Positions 1-8,398 of a stretch of 64,000 bases of DNA are shown piece by piece (the first letter of the stretch is position 1; each line of letters begins with the position of its first letter). A model generated the notes under the pieces. It was not told where the DNA came from. It saw only the letters and a program-made list of their open reading frames with translations, and made no database searches. The DNA comes from an uncultured Alphaproteobacteria bacterium. Lineage in GTDB: Bacteria > Pseudomonadota > Alphaproteobacteria > Caulobacterales > Aquidulcibacteraceae. The position numbers and the translations under genes were made by a program. Where the stretch lies: the NCBI GenBank assembly GCA_902826245.1, contig CADEEA010000005.1, forward strand, positions 21,284 to 85,283. Reading direction: 5' to 3'.

Positions 1-223
1 CATTCCAAGCAAGCTGACCAAGACGAACATCCACTACGAAATGGACACGATGCCCGGACAGAGCGGTTGCCCGGTGTTCAAATGGTCGGCGCAGTCCAAG
101 AGCTTCCGTCTCGCAGGCGTTCATGTCGCCGGGTACGAGCGCAGCAATGCCGCGCGCCGCTACGACGGGGAAATGCGCCAGCAGGTCAAGGCCTGGGTCG
201 CAGGGCACGGCAAGGCGGGCTAA
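1..223 (+). CDS. Trypsin-like (V8/glutamyl endopeptidase-type) serine protease, C-terminal fragment
   Basis: Only the last ~73 codons are present; the frame is open to the left window edge, so the gene is cut by the window and not necessarily broken. The fragment carries the MPGQSGCPVF segment that surrounds the nucleophilic serine in V8-like S1B peptidases (usual pattern GxSGxP), followed by a GVHVAG strand and a short helical tail, as in secreted glutamyl endopeptidase-like proteins. The catalytic His and Asp would lie upstream, outside the window. The stop codon overlaps the stop of the convergent oppA gene by 4 bp. Substrate and secretion cannot be judged from this piece. Confidence 0.7.
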   Translation, partial: IPSKLTKTNIHYEMDTMPGQSGCPVFKWSAQSKSFRLAGVHVAGYERSNAARRYDGEMRQQVKAWVAGHGKAG

Positions 224-1845
224 GCCCTGATCCCGAACCACCGCGCGCGGTGGATATCCTCGAGATTGTCCTCATAACCAGTCAAATCCGGGTGCACCAA
301 ATTGGTGGAATTGATGTACACGCTCATGCACACGGGCGCATCGTCAAGCATCATCTGCTCGGCGCGCGACATGATCTCGCCGCGCCTGGCGGCGTCAGCC
401 TCGTAATCGGATTCGCGCATCAGCCGGTCGTATTCGGGATTTGAGTAGCCGGAGTAGTTCTGCGCACCGGTCCGCGTTTCGTGCAGGAACAGGAAGTTTT
501 TGGCGTCGTTGAAATCGCCCACCCAGGCGCCGTCGCCCACGTCGAAATTGTTCGCTCGTAAGTTGGCGTATTGCACCTGCGCCTCGAGGCCGCGCAGTTC
601 AACGCTCACCCATGGCGCGATCGCCATCCAGTGGTTCTGCACGGCCACCGCCACGCGGGGGTTGTCACTCGAACTTCGATGGGAAAATTCAAACCGCAGC
701 GGGTTGTTGGGCCCGTAGCCCGCGGCACGCAACAGCCGCTCGGCCTCGCGCCGTCGCTCGGCGATCGGCGTATTCGCCCACCTGTATCGCGCGGTTCCGG
801 GATAGTTGAAGATCCCCGGCGGAAGGAACGAATAGGCCGGCAGTTCTCCCGTGCGGTAAATCTGCGTCGCGACGAACTCGCGTTCATAGGCCATGGACAG
901 CGCCTGGCGCACACGCACGTCGTTGAAGGGCGCCCGCCTCGTGTTGAAGGAAAAATAATTGCATGAGAGATAGGGCGAAACACGTGGGAAACCCGGAAGG
1001 TCACGCCGCAACGTCTCCACTTGATTGGACGGGAAACGCCTGGACCAGCCCGCTTCCCCCGCCTGCACCCGGCGTGCTGTCGCCTGCACATCGTTGGAGG
1101 GGTAGTAATACAGATGCTCCAACACGACGTTGTCGGCGTCGTAGAAGGCCGGGTTCCGTTCGATATGGACGATATAGTTCGACCACCATTTTCGTAGAAT
1201 GTAGGGGCCGTTGACCGCGATGTTTTCCGGCTTGATCCACGCGTCGCCATACTGAGCCACGCGATGTTTAGGGACCGGAAACGTCGTATAGTGCTTCAAT
1301 AATTGCGGCAGATATGGCGCTGCGTACTCCAGGCGGATCTCCAAGGTCCGATCGTCTATGGCGCTGACGCCGATTTCCTCCGGCCGCTTTTGCCCGGTGA
1401 ACACCGGCTCGGCGTTCTTGATCGGGTACAGAAGCGGCGCGTATTGCGAACCGTTTTCCGGATTGAGAATGCGTCGAAACGCGAACTCGAAATCGTGCGC
1501 ATCGCACGCCTCCCCGTCAGACCAGTTCGCGCGACGCAGCGCGAACGTCCACGTGAGACCGTCGGCGCTTGTTTCCCAGCTTTCGGCCATGCCCGGTACA
1601 GGCTCGGCTTTTGCGTTCTCAGTTGTGAGCCCGACGAACATGTTGCCGACGATGTCGTTTTCCCATGTGCCCTGAACCTTGTGCGGGTCGAGCGAAAGCG
1701 GCTCCCCTTGATTGCAGATGTCGAGCGAGCGGCGCGCCTTGTCAAAGCCGATGACGCGGGAGTTCGCACAGCCGCCAAGAATAGATGACGCTCCGAACGC
1801 ACCTGCCCCGAGCAATACATTTCTCCGGTTGCCGCCAAGGTTCAT
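220..1845 (-). CDS. oppA: Peptide ABC transporter substrate-binding lipoprotein (SBP_bac_5 family)
   Basis: A 541-residue periplasmic binding protein of the oligopeptide/dipeptide class. The N-terminus has a twin-arginine-like RRN followed by a hydrophobic stretch and a lipobox LGGC with Cys26, so it is probably lipid-anchored after export, perhaps by the Tat route. The start of the mature part (SLDPHKVQGTWENDIVGNMF) and the central ADGLTWTFALR strand are typical of OppA/DppA proteins, and length matches the family. It is the last gene of an oppB-oppC-oppA run, 3 bp after oppC. It presumably captures peptides and delivers them to OppBC. Peptide size preference cannot be told from sequence. 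Confidence 0.92.
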   Translation of the reverse strand: MNLGGNRRNVLLGAGAFGASSILGGCANSRVIGFDKARRSLDICNQGEPLSLDPHKVQGTWENDIVGNMFVGLTTENAKAEPVPGMAESWETSADGLTWTFALRRANWSDGEACDAHDFEFAFRRILNPENGSQYAPLLYPIKNAEPVFTGQKRPEEIGVSAIDDRTLEIRLEYAAPYLPQLLKHYTTFPVPKHRVAQYGDAWIKPENIAVNGPYILRKWWSNYIVHIERNPAFYDADNVVLEHLYYYPSNDVQATARRVQAGEAGWSRRFPSNQVETLRRDLPGFPRVSPYLSCNYFSFNTRRAPFNDVRVRQALSMAYEREFVATQIYRTGELPAYSFLPPGIFNYPGTARYRWANTPIAERRREAERLLRAAGYGPNNPLRFEFSHRSSSDNPRVAVAVQNHWMAIAPWVSVELRGLEAQVQYANLRANNFDVGDGAWVGDFNDAKNFLFLHETRTGAQNYSGYSNPEYDRLMRESDYEADAARRGEIMSRAEQMMLDDAPVCMSVYINSTNLVHPDLTGYEDNLEDIHRARWFGIRA

Positions 1846-1848
1846 CGA

Positions 1849-2760
1849 TCAGCGCTCCTTCGGGTCGAGCGCGTCGCTCAGCCCGTCGCCCAGAAAATTG
1901 AGCGCGAGAAGCGTAACCAGCATGGTCGCCGCAGGCGCCATCAACATCCAAGGTGAGGTGACCATCTGATCGGTTCCCTCCTTTATCAACCGCCCCAGCG
2001 ACGTCAGTGGCTCCTGCACGCCCAGGCCGATAAACGACAGGAAACTCTCGGTCAGGATGATCACCGGGATGTTCAGGGTCGCAAACACAACCACCGGTCC
2101 AAGCACGTTTGGGACAATATGGCGGAAAACAATTTGCAACGGGGTGGCGCCGGCAGCGCGGGCGGCTTCCACGAATTCGCGCCTGCGCAGAGAAATCGCC
2201 TGGCCGCGCACGATGCGCGACATGGTTAGCCATTCCACTGCGCCGATTGCCATGAAGATCAGCAGCAGATTGGCCCACGCGTCATCCAACTGCACCACCG
2301 TCATCAGCACGATGACGAAAAACACGAAGGGTATCGCGTAAAGCACATCGACGAACCGCATCATCGCTTCGTCTACGAAGCCCCCCAGAAACCCCGCGGT
2401 CGCGCCCCACGCCACCCCGATGGTGAGCGCCACCAAAGTGGCCGCCGCCCCCACCATCAGCGAAATGCCAAGTCCAAACAGAATGCGCGCCACCATGTCG
2501 CGTCCTACGGTGTCGGTTCCGAGCAGATGCATATCCGCCAACGTCGGTGCGATCGCCACCTGATCGGGAAAAATTTCGTTGTATTTGTGCACCCACAGAA
2601 ACGGACCGAACGCCGCAAGCAGAACCAGCACCGCCAGCACGTAAAGGCTAACGACCGCTGCGGGGTTGCGCATCAAGCGCCGACGCGCGTCCTCCCAGAG
2701 CGAGCGGCCCTTGACTACCTGCGGCGCCAGCGGGGTTTCGTCGAGCAGGATGTCGGTCAT
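1849..2760 (-). CDS. oppC: Oligopeptide ABC transporter permease OppC
   Basis: A 303-residue inner-membrane permease with an N-terminal cytoplasmic segment, a first transmembrane helix around residues 35-55 and further hydrophobic helices, which is the OppC/DppC layout. The periplasmic GTDTVGRDMVARILFG motif after helix 1 and the cytoplasmic EAARAAGATPLQIVFRHIVP loop (the EAA motif that docks the ATPase) are both clear. Its start overlaps the oppB stop by 4 bp, so translation is likely coupled. It should form the transmembrane channel with OppB. The ATP-binding subunits OppD and OppF are not encoded beside it in this window. Confidence 0.94.
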   Translation of the reverse strand: MTDILLDETPLAPQVVKGRSLWEDARRRLMRNPAAVVSLYVLAVLVLLAAFGPFLWVHKYNEIFPDQVAIAPTLADMHLLGTDTVGRDMVARILFGLGISLMVGAAATLVALTIGVAWGATAGFLGGFVDEAMMRFVDVLYAIPFVFFVIVLMTVVQLDDAWANLLLIFMAIGAVEWLTMSRIVRGQAISLRRREFVEAARAAGATPLQIVFRHIVPNVLGPVVVFATLNIPVIILTESFLSFIGLGVQEPLTSLGRLIKEGTDQMVTSPWMLMAPAATMLVTLLALNFLGDGLSDALDPKER

Positions 2761-3686
2761 GGCGTCCGCGTCCTTGGGTCGAGCACGCGATAAGCGAGGT
2801 CAGCAAGCAGGTTGAAAACGATGATCAGCACCGAATAGAGCAATACCACGCCCATCACCATGGTGTAGTCGCGTTGGCCCGCGGCGAGCACGAATTGCTT
2901 GCCGATGCCCGGGAGTTGAAACACTGTCTCCACAACGAACGATCCCGCCATCGCACCGGCAAGCGCTGGACCCGCATATGAGATCACCGGCAACATCGCC
3001 ACCGGCAGTGCGTGGCGCCAAATTACCTGCGCTTCCGGCAATCCCTTCGCGCGCGCCGTGCGCACCGCGTTGGAGCGCAGGGCTTCGATCATGCTGGCGC
3101 GCATCAACCGCGAGATGATTGCGATCAGCGGTAAGGACAGGGTGAGTATGGGCAACACCAGATAACTCGCGCGAAACTCGTCGCGGTAGAGTCCGCTGGT
3201 GGGCAAGAGGCTCCACTGGATCCCGAACAAGAGCTGCATCAGCGGCCCGATCACCAAGGGCGGAAGGCACACGCCCACGATGGCAAGCGCCATTACCGCA
3301 TAATCCTGCGCCAGATTCTGTCGCACTGCCGCCAGCACCCCGAGCGCGCCTCCCAGGAGCAGCGCCAAGCTCATGGCGCCCAGCCCCAACAAGGCGCTGG
3401 TCGGTGCGCCCTCAGCCAGGATATCGGCGACGGTCTTGTCCTTGTAGACCATCGAGGGACCCAGATCGCCTCGCAACAGCCCGCCGACATAACGTTGCAA
3501 TTGCTCGCCGACCGGAAGATCGAGCCCGTACTGGCGCTCCAGCCGCCGCTCGATCTCGGGGGGCATCTGGCGTTCTTTGGTGAACGGCCCGCCCGGGGCT
3601 GCGTGCATCAGGAAAAACGCGCCGGCGATGATGCAAAGCAGCGTGGGAACCGCCACGAGGAGACGACGAACCGCCTGAGTAAGCAT
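2757..3686 (-). CDS. oppB: Oligopeptide ABC transporter permease OppB
   Basis: A 309-residue permease beginning MLTQAVRRLLVAVP, with the first helix directly at the N-terminus as in OppB/DppB proteins. The reading frame stays open 25 codons further upstream, but the ATG used here has a GGGGA ribosome-binding site just before it and gives the family's usual N-terminus. The PGGPF segment after helix 1 and the EAA loop (RTARAKGLPEAQVIWRHALP) are visible, followed by four more helices. It heads the oppB-oppC-oppA unit and is divergent from the rhodanese-like gene at 3773. Confidence 0.93.
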   Translation of the reverse strand: MLTQAVRRLLVAVPTLLCIIAGAFFLMHAAPGGPFTKERQMPPEIERRLERQYGLDLPVGEQLQRYVGGLLRGDLGPSMVYKDKTVADILAEGAPTSALLGLGAMSLALLLGGALGVLAAVRQNLAQDYAVMALAIVGVCLPPLVIGPLMQLLFGIQWSLLPTSGLYRDEFRASYLVLPILTLSLPLIAIISRLMRASMIEALRSNAVRTARAKGLPEAQVIWRHALPVAMLPVISYAGPALAGAMAGSFVVETVFQLPGIGKQFVLAAGQRDYTMVMGVVLLYSVLIIVFNLLADLAYRVLDPRTRTP

Positions 3687-3772
3687 TTCCCCGCAATCCT
3701 GAAGCGCGGATCGGGACGAACCGCAGCGCGCGAACCTTGCTTCCCCGGAAAGCTGTGTCAACTTTGCGGTCC

Positions 3773-4240
3773 ATGGCTGACTTTAGGACCGTCACCCCTC
3801 AATTTGCCGTCGCGCCCCAACTCGCCCCGGCGGATATGGCCGAAGCGGCGGCAGCCGGATTTCGGCTTGTGATCTGCAACCGCCCCGACGGCGAGGCGTT
3901 TGACCAGCCTTCCGACAGCGAAATGAGATCTGCAGCCGAAGCCGTGGGGCTCCAGTTCCAAGCCCTGCCATTCCAGGGCCGCCCCCCGCCCGAAACCGTC
4001 GCGGCGACCACGCAACTGCTGAAGACGGCTGAGGGCCCTGTCCTCGCCTATTGCCGAACCGGGACGCGCTCAATAATGGCCTGGGCGATGGCGCAGGCCC
4101 AGTCAGGCGCTCGACCGTCCGAGGAGCTGCTCGCGCTGGCGGCAAACGTAGGGTACGATCTGGCGGGGGTGCGGGGAGTATTGGAAACAGTCGCTGCGAA
4201 CGAGGCGGGTGTTAACCCAATTGGGTCAGGGCAATCTTGA
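3773..4240 (+). CDS. TIGR01244 / DUF442 family sulfurtransferase-phosphatase-like protein
   Basis: A 155-residue protein of the family annotated as TIGR01244 sulfur transferase, the domain that in Blh proteins is fused to a metallo-beta-lactamase domain and linked to sulfide handling. The signature is the active-site loop YCRTGTRS with Cys94; its CxxxxR spacing is rhodanese-like and not that of a classical CX5R tyrosine phosphatase. The N-terminal RTVTPQFAVAPQLAPADM and ICNRPDGE segments are also typical. The ATG at 3773 gives the family N-terminus; 12 codons of open frame upstream are ignored. An MBL-fold hydrolase gene lies 1.1 kb downstream. The physiological substrate is unknown. Confidence 0.85.
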   Translation: MADFRTVTPQFAVAPQLAPADMAEAAAAGFRLVICNRPDGEAFDQPSDSEMRSAAEAVGLQFQALPFQGRPPPETVAATTQLLKTAEGPVLAYCRTGTRSIMAWAMAQAQSGARPSEELLALAANVGYDLAGVRGVLETVAANEAGVNPIGSGQS

Positions 4241-4322
4241 TCAGGATAATGAGGGACATGGCGAGCAGCATCGTGCGCACACGATCGAGTAGAAATAGGG
4301 CTGTGTCAGCCGCCGCGCGCAT
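4212..4322 (-). CDS. Small membrane-protein candidate, 36 residues
   Basis: A 36-codon frame that encodes a short N-terminal segment with several charges (MRAAADTALFLLDRVR) and then a hydrophobic stretch (MLLAMSLIILIKIALTQLG) long enough for one membrane helix. The ATG is preceded by a strong Shine-Dalgarno, GGAGGAA, about 7 nt upstream, which is better than that of many longer genes nearby. It ends inside the 3' end of the convergent TIGR01244 gene and starts back-to-back with the gene at 4380. I do not recognise it. A single-pass regulatory or structural peptide is the most that can be said; it could also be a chance frame with a lucky SD. Confidence 0.45.
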   Translation of the reverse strand: MRAAADTALFLLDRVRTMLLAMSLIILIKIALTQLG

Positions 4323-4379
4323 ATGCCTTCCTCCGTTGCATTGGCACAGCTGCAAACTCCGCGCCGCGAGGCGCGCGCC

Positions 4380-5336
4380 ATGAGCGACACTTCCGAACCT
4401 GTGTTTCAGACGTCCGGCCCGGTCTGGCTGCGCGACTTTGAGTGGGGGCTGACCGGCCTCACGGTGCGAAAGACAGGCGCGCGCGTCCCCTACTCGCCCT
4501 CGATCATCAAGCAAGTCAGCGCCTGGTTTCGCTTCTTTTTCGCCGCTCAGAGCATCGAGCCGCGCACCCCCAGCTTTACGATCGCTTTCACCCCCGAGCG
4601 GGCAAGACCCTGGTACTTGATCTGGGCGGTTGCGCGCGCCGCGGGCGCCAAGCTCGCAAAGGACCCCGCCCACGCTGATGTGGTGATGCAATTCGAGGAC
4701 GCCACCTACAGCCCCAATCCACCGCCGCCACAGCTTAAGCCGGGCGTCCGATTGATCAATTTCGCCTGCACGGACGTCTCCAAATCCAAAGTGGCGCGCG
4801 CCTGCGCGACTGCCTTCGGCAATCCGCTCGCGATCGATCCGCTGACCCATGTCGGACCAGCGGTGGAGAAGTCCGAGATTAACGCCGCCCATGACGGGCG
4901 CATCGTGCAATGCCCGACAAAACCCGTCGCCGGCCGGGTTTATCAGCGGGTGGTCGACAATCGCGGCCTAGATCCCGAACTGGTCGAAGATTTGCGCACC
5001 TGCACTGTCGGCGGCAAGGCCGCCTGCGTTTTTATCAAGCGCCGCCCTGTAACCAAGCGCTTCGTCAATACGAATGCTGAAGTGCTGCTGCGAGCGCCGG
5101 AGGAGGTCTTTTCGCCGGAGGAATTGGGCAAGATCACGGCTTTTACCCAGGCGATCGGTTTGGACTGGGGCGGTGTGGACGTGCTGCGCGACAAGAGCGA
5201 TGGCAAACTCTACATCGTCGACGCCAACAAAACCGATATGGGCCCGCCGATCACACTCAATCTCCCCGACAAATTGAAGGCCATCCGCATGCTTGCCGGA
5301 GCGTTCCGCGCGTTCGCGCTTGGGACAGAGGACTGA
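4380..5336 (+). CDS. ATP-grasp-like protein of unknown substrate
   Basis: A 318-residue protein starting MSDTSEPVFQ. The C-terminal third (GLDWGGVDVLRD, then LYIVDANKTDMGPP) resembles the metal-binding end of ATP-grasp ligases, where acidic and Asn residues bind Mg-ATP. The basic FIKRRPVTKRF strand before it could hold nucleotide-contacting residues. The N-terminal 200 residues match nothing I can name. An upstream in-frame ATG at 4323 exists but overlaps the SD of the opposing small ORF, and the ATG at 4380 gives a cleaner N-terminus. It is followed after 17 bp by an MBL hydrolase gene and may be co-transcribed with it. A role joining a carboxylate to an amine or thiol is inferred only from the fold. 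Confidence 0.55.
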   Translation: MSDTSEPVFQTSGPVWLRDFEWGLTGLTVRKTGARVPYSPSIIKQVSAWFRFFFAAQSIEPRTPSFTIAFTPERARPWYLIWAVARAAGAKLAKDPAHADVVMQFEDATYSPNPPPPQLKPGVRLINFACTDVSKSKVARACATAFGNPLAIDPLTHVGPAVEKSEINAAHDGRIVQCPTKPVAGRVYQRVVDNRGLDPELVEDLRTCTVGGKAACVFIKRRPVTKRFVNTNAEVLLRAPEEVFSPEELGKITAFTQAIGLDWGGVDVLRDKSDGKLYIVDANKTDMGPPITLNLPDKLKAIRMLAGAFRAFALGTED

Positions 5337-5353
5337 GGCGGAGTTGGCGCGTT

Positions 5354-6259
5354 ATGGCGTACAAAATCGCGTTCGTGCGCGAGATGGACTTCGCCTACGG
5401 CGAAGCACAGCAGGTCAGCCCGCTGATCCGGCGTGTCATCGCCAATAATCCCGGACCGTTCACATTCACCGGCACCGGCGTGTACATAATTGGGCGCGGC
5501 GAGGTCGCACTCATCGACCCGGGGCCCGACACGCCCGAACATCTGGATGCGCTGATGCGCGCGCTCGAGGGCGAACGCCTCACCCACATCTTCGTCACCC
5601 ATTCCCATATGGACCACAGCCCTGCCGCGCGCCCGCTCGCGGAGCGCACCGGCGCCAAGATCTACGCCAGTTCAATACCGCTGATTGAAAGCCCCTGCGA
5701 CAGCGTCCGCCTGGAAGCGGGCGACGACGGCCAGTTTGAGCCTGATGCGGCGGTTAGCGACGGCGACCGCTTCGAGGGGCCAGGGTGGAGCATTCAGGTC
5801 GTGGCGACGCCCGGCCACACATCACACCACATGGCCTATGCGCTGATCGAGGAGAACGCGCTCTTTTCCGGCGATCACATCATGGGCTGGTCCACCACAG
5901 TGATTGGCCCACCCGATGGAGACATGAGCGCCTATCTCGACAGCCTCGTCAAAGTACGCGATCGCGACTACGATGTGCTTTGGCCGACGCATGGCCCGCC
6001 GATTCGCGAGCCGCACGCCTTCGTCCAATCCTACCTCGATCACCGCCTCGACCGCGAGGCGCAAGTGCTGCGGCAGCTCGAAAACGGCAAGCGACTGATC
6101 AAGGACATGGTCACCGAAATGTACGCCGATGTGGACAAACGGCTGCACCCGGCCGCCTGCCATTCTGTGCTCGCCCACATGATACGCCTTGTCCGGCTTG
6201 GCCGCGCCGCCTGCGAAAGCCCTGCGTGCGTCGACAGCGAATTTTGGCTGAAAACCTAA
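5354..6259 (+). CDS. MBL-fold metallo-hydrolase (LACTB2-like)
   Basis: A 301-residue metallo-beta-lactamase-fold enzyme. The zinc-binding motif THSHMDHSP has His83, His85, Asp87 and His88; the second-shell His in GHTSHH, the metal Asp in FSGDHIMGW and a final His in PTHGPP are also present. The region after residue ~235 (DHRLDREAQVLRQLENG) is the small winged-helix-like domain seen in LACTB2-type hydrolases. Such enzymes cleave thioesters or single-stranded RNA; which applies here cannot be decided. Same strand and 17 bp behind the ATP-grasp-like gene, 37 bp before the oxygenase gene. Confidence 0.85.
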   Translation: MAYKIAFVREMDFAYGEAQQVSPLIRRVIANNPGPFTFTGTGVYIIGRGEVALIDPGPDTPEHLDALMRALEGERLTHIFVTHSHMDHSPAARPLAERTGAKIYASSIPLIESPCDSVRLEAGDDGQFEPDAAVSDGDRFEGPGWSIQVVATPGHTSHHMAYALIEENALFSGDHIMGWSTTVIGPPDGDMSAYLDSLVKVRDRDYDVLWPTHGPPIREPHAFVQSYLDHRLDREAQVLRQLENGKRLIKDMVTEMYADVDKRLHPAACHSVLAHMIRLVRLGRAACESPACVDSEFWLKT

Positions 6260-6296
6260 GGCCAATCGGTTAGATTCGGCGGGCTTGGAGGGCCTC

Positions 6297-7415
6297 GTGC
6301 CGACGCCGGAAGACATCGTCCCACTGAACGCGCCCGCGCTGCTCGCGCCGCCGCTGTCGCCCGGCGACCCCGCCCCGTGGTTTTACCTGCGTTCCGACAT
6401 CAACGGAAAGTTCTCCTTCCCGGCTCTAGGCGGCCGCACAATCCTTATAACGTTTCTGGAATCGCTCTCGAACCCCGACGACGCCGCGGTCCGCGACGGC
6501 CTCCTCGAATGCGTCCCCCGCCTCGCTCCCTACGTGAACGCCCTGCTTATCCTCACCGCCGATCCCGCCGACTGCGAGGTCCGTATGCCCGATGGCGTCA
6601 CCAGCGCCCGCTACCTGTTTGACGCTGAGCGCCAAGCAGCCGCGCTCTACGGCGCCATCGTCGGCGGCAAGGTCCGCGCCGTTTCCTTCGTCGTTGACGC
6701 ACGCCTTCGCATCAAAGCAATCATGCCCGTGCGCAATCCCCAAACCCACGCCAACGATGCGTTCGAGGTGTTCGCGCGCCACCACGCGCCCACGCCCGCA
6801 CAGCGCGCGATTGTCCATGCGCCGACCTTGACCGTGCCGGATGTGTTGGAGCCAGACCTCTGCCGGCGCCTGATTGAAGGCCATCAAATCAGCGGCGGCG
6901 TCGAAAGCGGCTTCATGGTCGAGCGAGAAGGCGTGACCGTGAGAAAGCACGATCGCGACCACAAGATTCGCCGCGACTGGTTCATGGACGACCAGAATTT
7001 GATCGCCGTGTGCCGCGAACGCATCCGCCGGCGCATCGCACCGGAAATCAAACGCGCGTTTCAATTCGAGGTCACGCGCATCGAGCGTTATCTCGTCGCC
7101 TGCTACGATTCCGCCGAGAAGGGCCACTTCGCCGCCCACCGCGACAATACCACCAAGGGCACGGCGCACAGGCGTTTTGCGGTCTCACTCAATCTCAACG
7201 ACGATTACGAAGGCGGCGACCTCGTGTTTCCCGAATTCGGCCAGCATCGCTTCCGCCCGCCGCCGGGCGGCGCATGCGTTTTCTCCTGCTCGCTGATGCA
7301 CCGCGCCACCGCAGTTACCAACGGCAGGCGCTACGTGTTCGTCCCGTTCTTGTACGACGAGGCTGGCGAAGGCGTGCGCAAGGCCAATCTGGAATACCTC
7401 TCGCTGGAGGAATAG
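6297..7415 (+). CDS. Fusion of a peroxiredoxin/thioredoxin-like domain with a 2OG-Fe(II) prolyl-4-hydroxylase domain
   Basis: The C-terminal half (about residues 175-372) is a P4Hc-type 2-oxoglutarate/Fe(II) dioxygenase: AHRDNT supplies His281 and Asp283, LMHRATAV supplies the distal His335, and GRRYVFVPFLY supplies the 2OG-binding Arg. The N-terminal half (LSPGDPAPWFYL to residue ~165) has a thioredoxin-fold, peroxiredoxin-like strand order but no obvious peroxidatic Cys where expected. A GTG at 6297 with GGAGG six bases ahead is the better start; an in-frame TTG four codons earlier lacks an SD. It closes a +-strand run and is followed by a REP-like hairpin. Substrate is unknown; hydroxylation of a protein side chain is the usual reaction of this clade. 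Confidence 0.8.
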   Translation: MPTPEDIVPLNAPALLAPPLSPGDPAPWFYLRSDINGKFSFPALGGRTILITFLESLSNPDDAAVRDGLLECVPRLAPYVNALLILTADPADCEVRMPDGVTSARYLFDAERQAAALYGAIVGGKVRAVSFVVDARLRIKAIMPVRNPQTHANDAFEVFARHHAPTPAQRAIVHAPTLTVPDVLEPDLCRRLIEGHQISGGVESGFMVEREGVTVRKHDRDHKIRRDWFMDDQNLIAVCRERIRRRIAPEIKRAFQFEVTRIERYLVACYDSAEKGHFAAHRDNTTKGTAHRRFAVSLNLNDDYEGGDLVFPEFGQHRFRPPPGGACVFSCSLMHRATAVTNGRRYVFVPFLYDEAGEGVRKANLEYLSLEE

Positions 7416-7432
7416 GCTCGCGCGATGTTGCG

Positions 7433-7484
7433 CTTCGACAGGGTCAGCGTGACGCCATCCTGCGTCAGCCTGAGCATGTCGAAG
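7433..7484. repeat. REP-like extragenic palindrome
   Basis: A stem built from CTTCGACA (7433-7440) and TGTCGAAG (7477-7484) with an inner TGACGC (7450-7455)/GCGTCA (7462-7467) stem and a 6-nt loop. The wording CTTCGACA...TCAGC...TGTCGAAG is like the extragenic palindromes common in sphingomonads and related alphaproteobacteria. It sits between two convergent genes and may act as a bidirectional transcription stop, though it lacks a T-run. Confidence 0.65.
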
Positions 7485-7499
7485 GCCACACCAGGCGCC

Positions 7500-8354
7500 T
7501 CAGGGGGGCGGGGCCGGCGGCGCATCGCCTTCGCTGCCCTCGCGCGGCGGCGCAGGAGCTGGCCCCGATTGCGCCTCGGCGTCTTCGAGGCGGGCGCGAA
7601 GCGTGGCGAGAAACGCGCGCATCCGCTTGGCATTGGCGCCGAGATCGGAGCGCCCAACCCGGCTGACCGAACGCATGTCGATGCGCGCGCCTAAACCGTC
7701 TGGGCGAATGCGAATGGCAATATCGTCCTTGAAGCCGAACCAAAACGTCTCCGCCACAGCTTCGATCACGCCGTTGGCGGCGTCGACCCGGCCCATGCGC
7801 CAGTTCTGGCTGTGCGCGAGTTCGGAGGCGATTTCGAAGGCGCGACCGCTCGCAAGACCAGTCGAGACATGAGTGATGTCGCCATACTGGCGGCGTTGCC
7901 ATTCGACAAAGGGCGTGCCCTCTGAATCGCGTTTTGAGTGCAGGTCGAGATCGTTACCCGCCGGCACTGCAGCGCGTGCGCGCGTGACTTCGGCGCTGAA
8001 GACGGGAGGCTTTTCAAGGTCGGTGCTGATGTCGTGGATCGGAGCGATGCTCTGGGCTTGACGCCCGACATAGATGCCGTAGCCGGCGCCAAGCAATGGG
8101 ATCAGCAATGCGATGCAAGCGCTGAGCACCCCGCGCCGGGGCGGCGTGAAGAAGGCTAGCGCCAACGCAATCGCCGCTAGCGCCGCGACGCCGCCAATGA
8201 CGCGCGGCCCCCACTCCATCGTCAAGCCACCAAGTCCCATGCGCCAATCGAACAGCCCGAATTTCACGCCAAGCGCGGCGAATGCGAAATAGGCTGGCGT
8301 CAGCAACGCCAACACCAGCGCGAGGCGGACGGCGTTGTCGCGAAATTTGTCCAT
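7500..8354 (-). CDS. DUF1499 family membrane protein
   Basis: A 284-residue protein with three N-terminal hydrophobic segments (about residues 10-30, 50-70 and 78-98) and a C-terminal soluble DUF1499 domain. Family marks are PIHDISTDLEKPPVF right after the last helix and SVSRVGRSDLGANAKRMRAFL near the end. The tail is Pro-, Glu- and Ala-rich. DUF1499 proteins are widespread in alphaproteobacteria and have no established biochemical role. It stands alone, convergent with the oxygenase gene and 44 bp downstream of the VOC gene on the same strand. Confidence 0.85.
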   Translation of the reverse strand: MDKFRDNAVRLALVLALLTPAYFAFAALGVKFGLFDWRMGLGGLTMEWGPRVIGGVAALAAIALALAFFTPPRRGVLSACIALLIPLLGAGYGIYVGRQAQSIAPIHDISTDLEKPPVFSAEVTRARAAVPAGNDLDLHSKRDSEGTPFVEWQRRQYGDITHVSTGLASGRAFEIASELAHSQNWRMGRVDAANGVIEAVAETFWFGFKDDIAIRIRPDGLGARIDMRSVSRVGRSDLGANAKRMRAFLATLRARLEDAEAQSGPAPAPPREGSEGDAPPAPPP

Positions 8355-8398
8355 GTCTTACCCCCTTGGGCCTTGCCCGACTGAGCGCCTCGGCGCGC

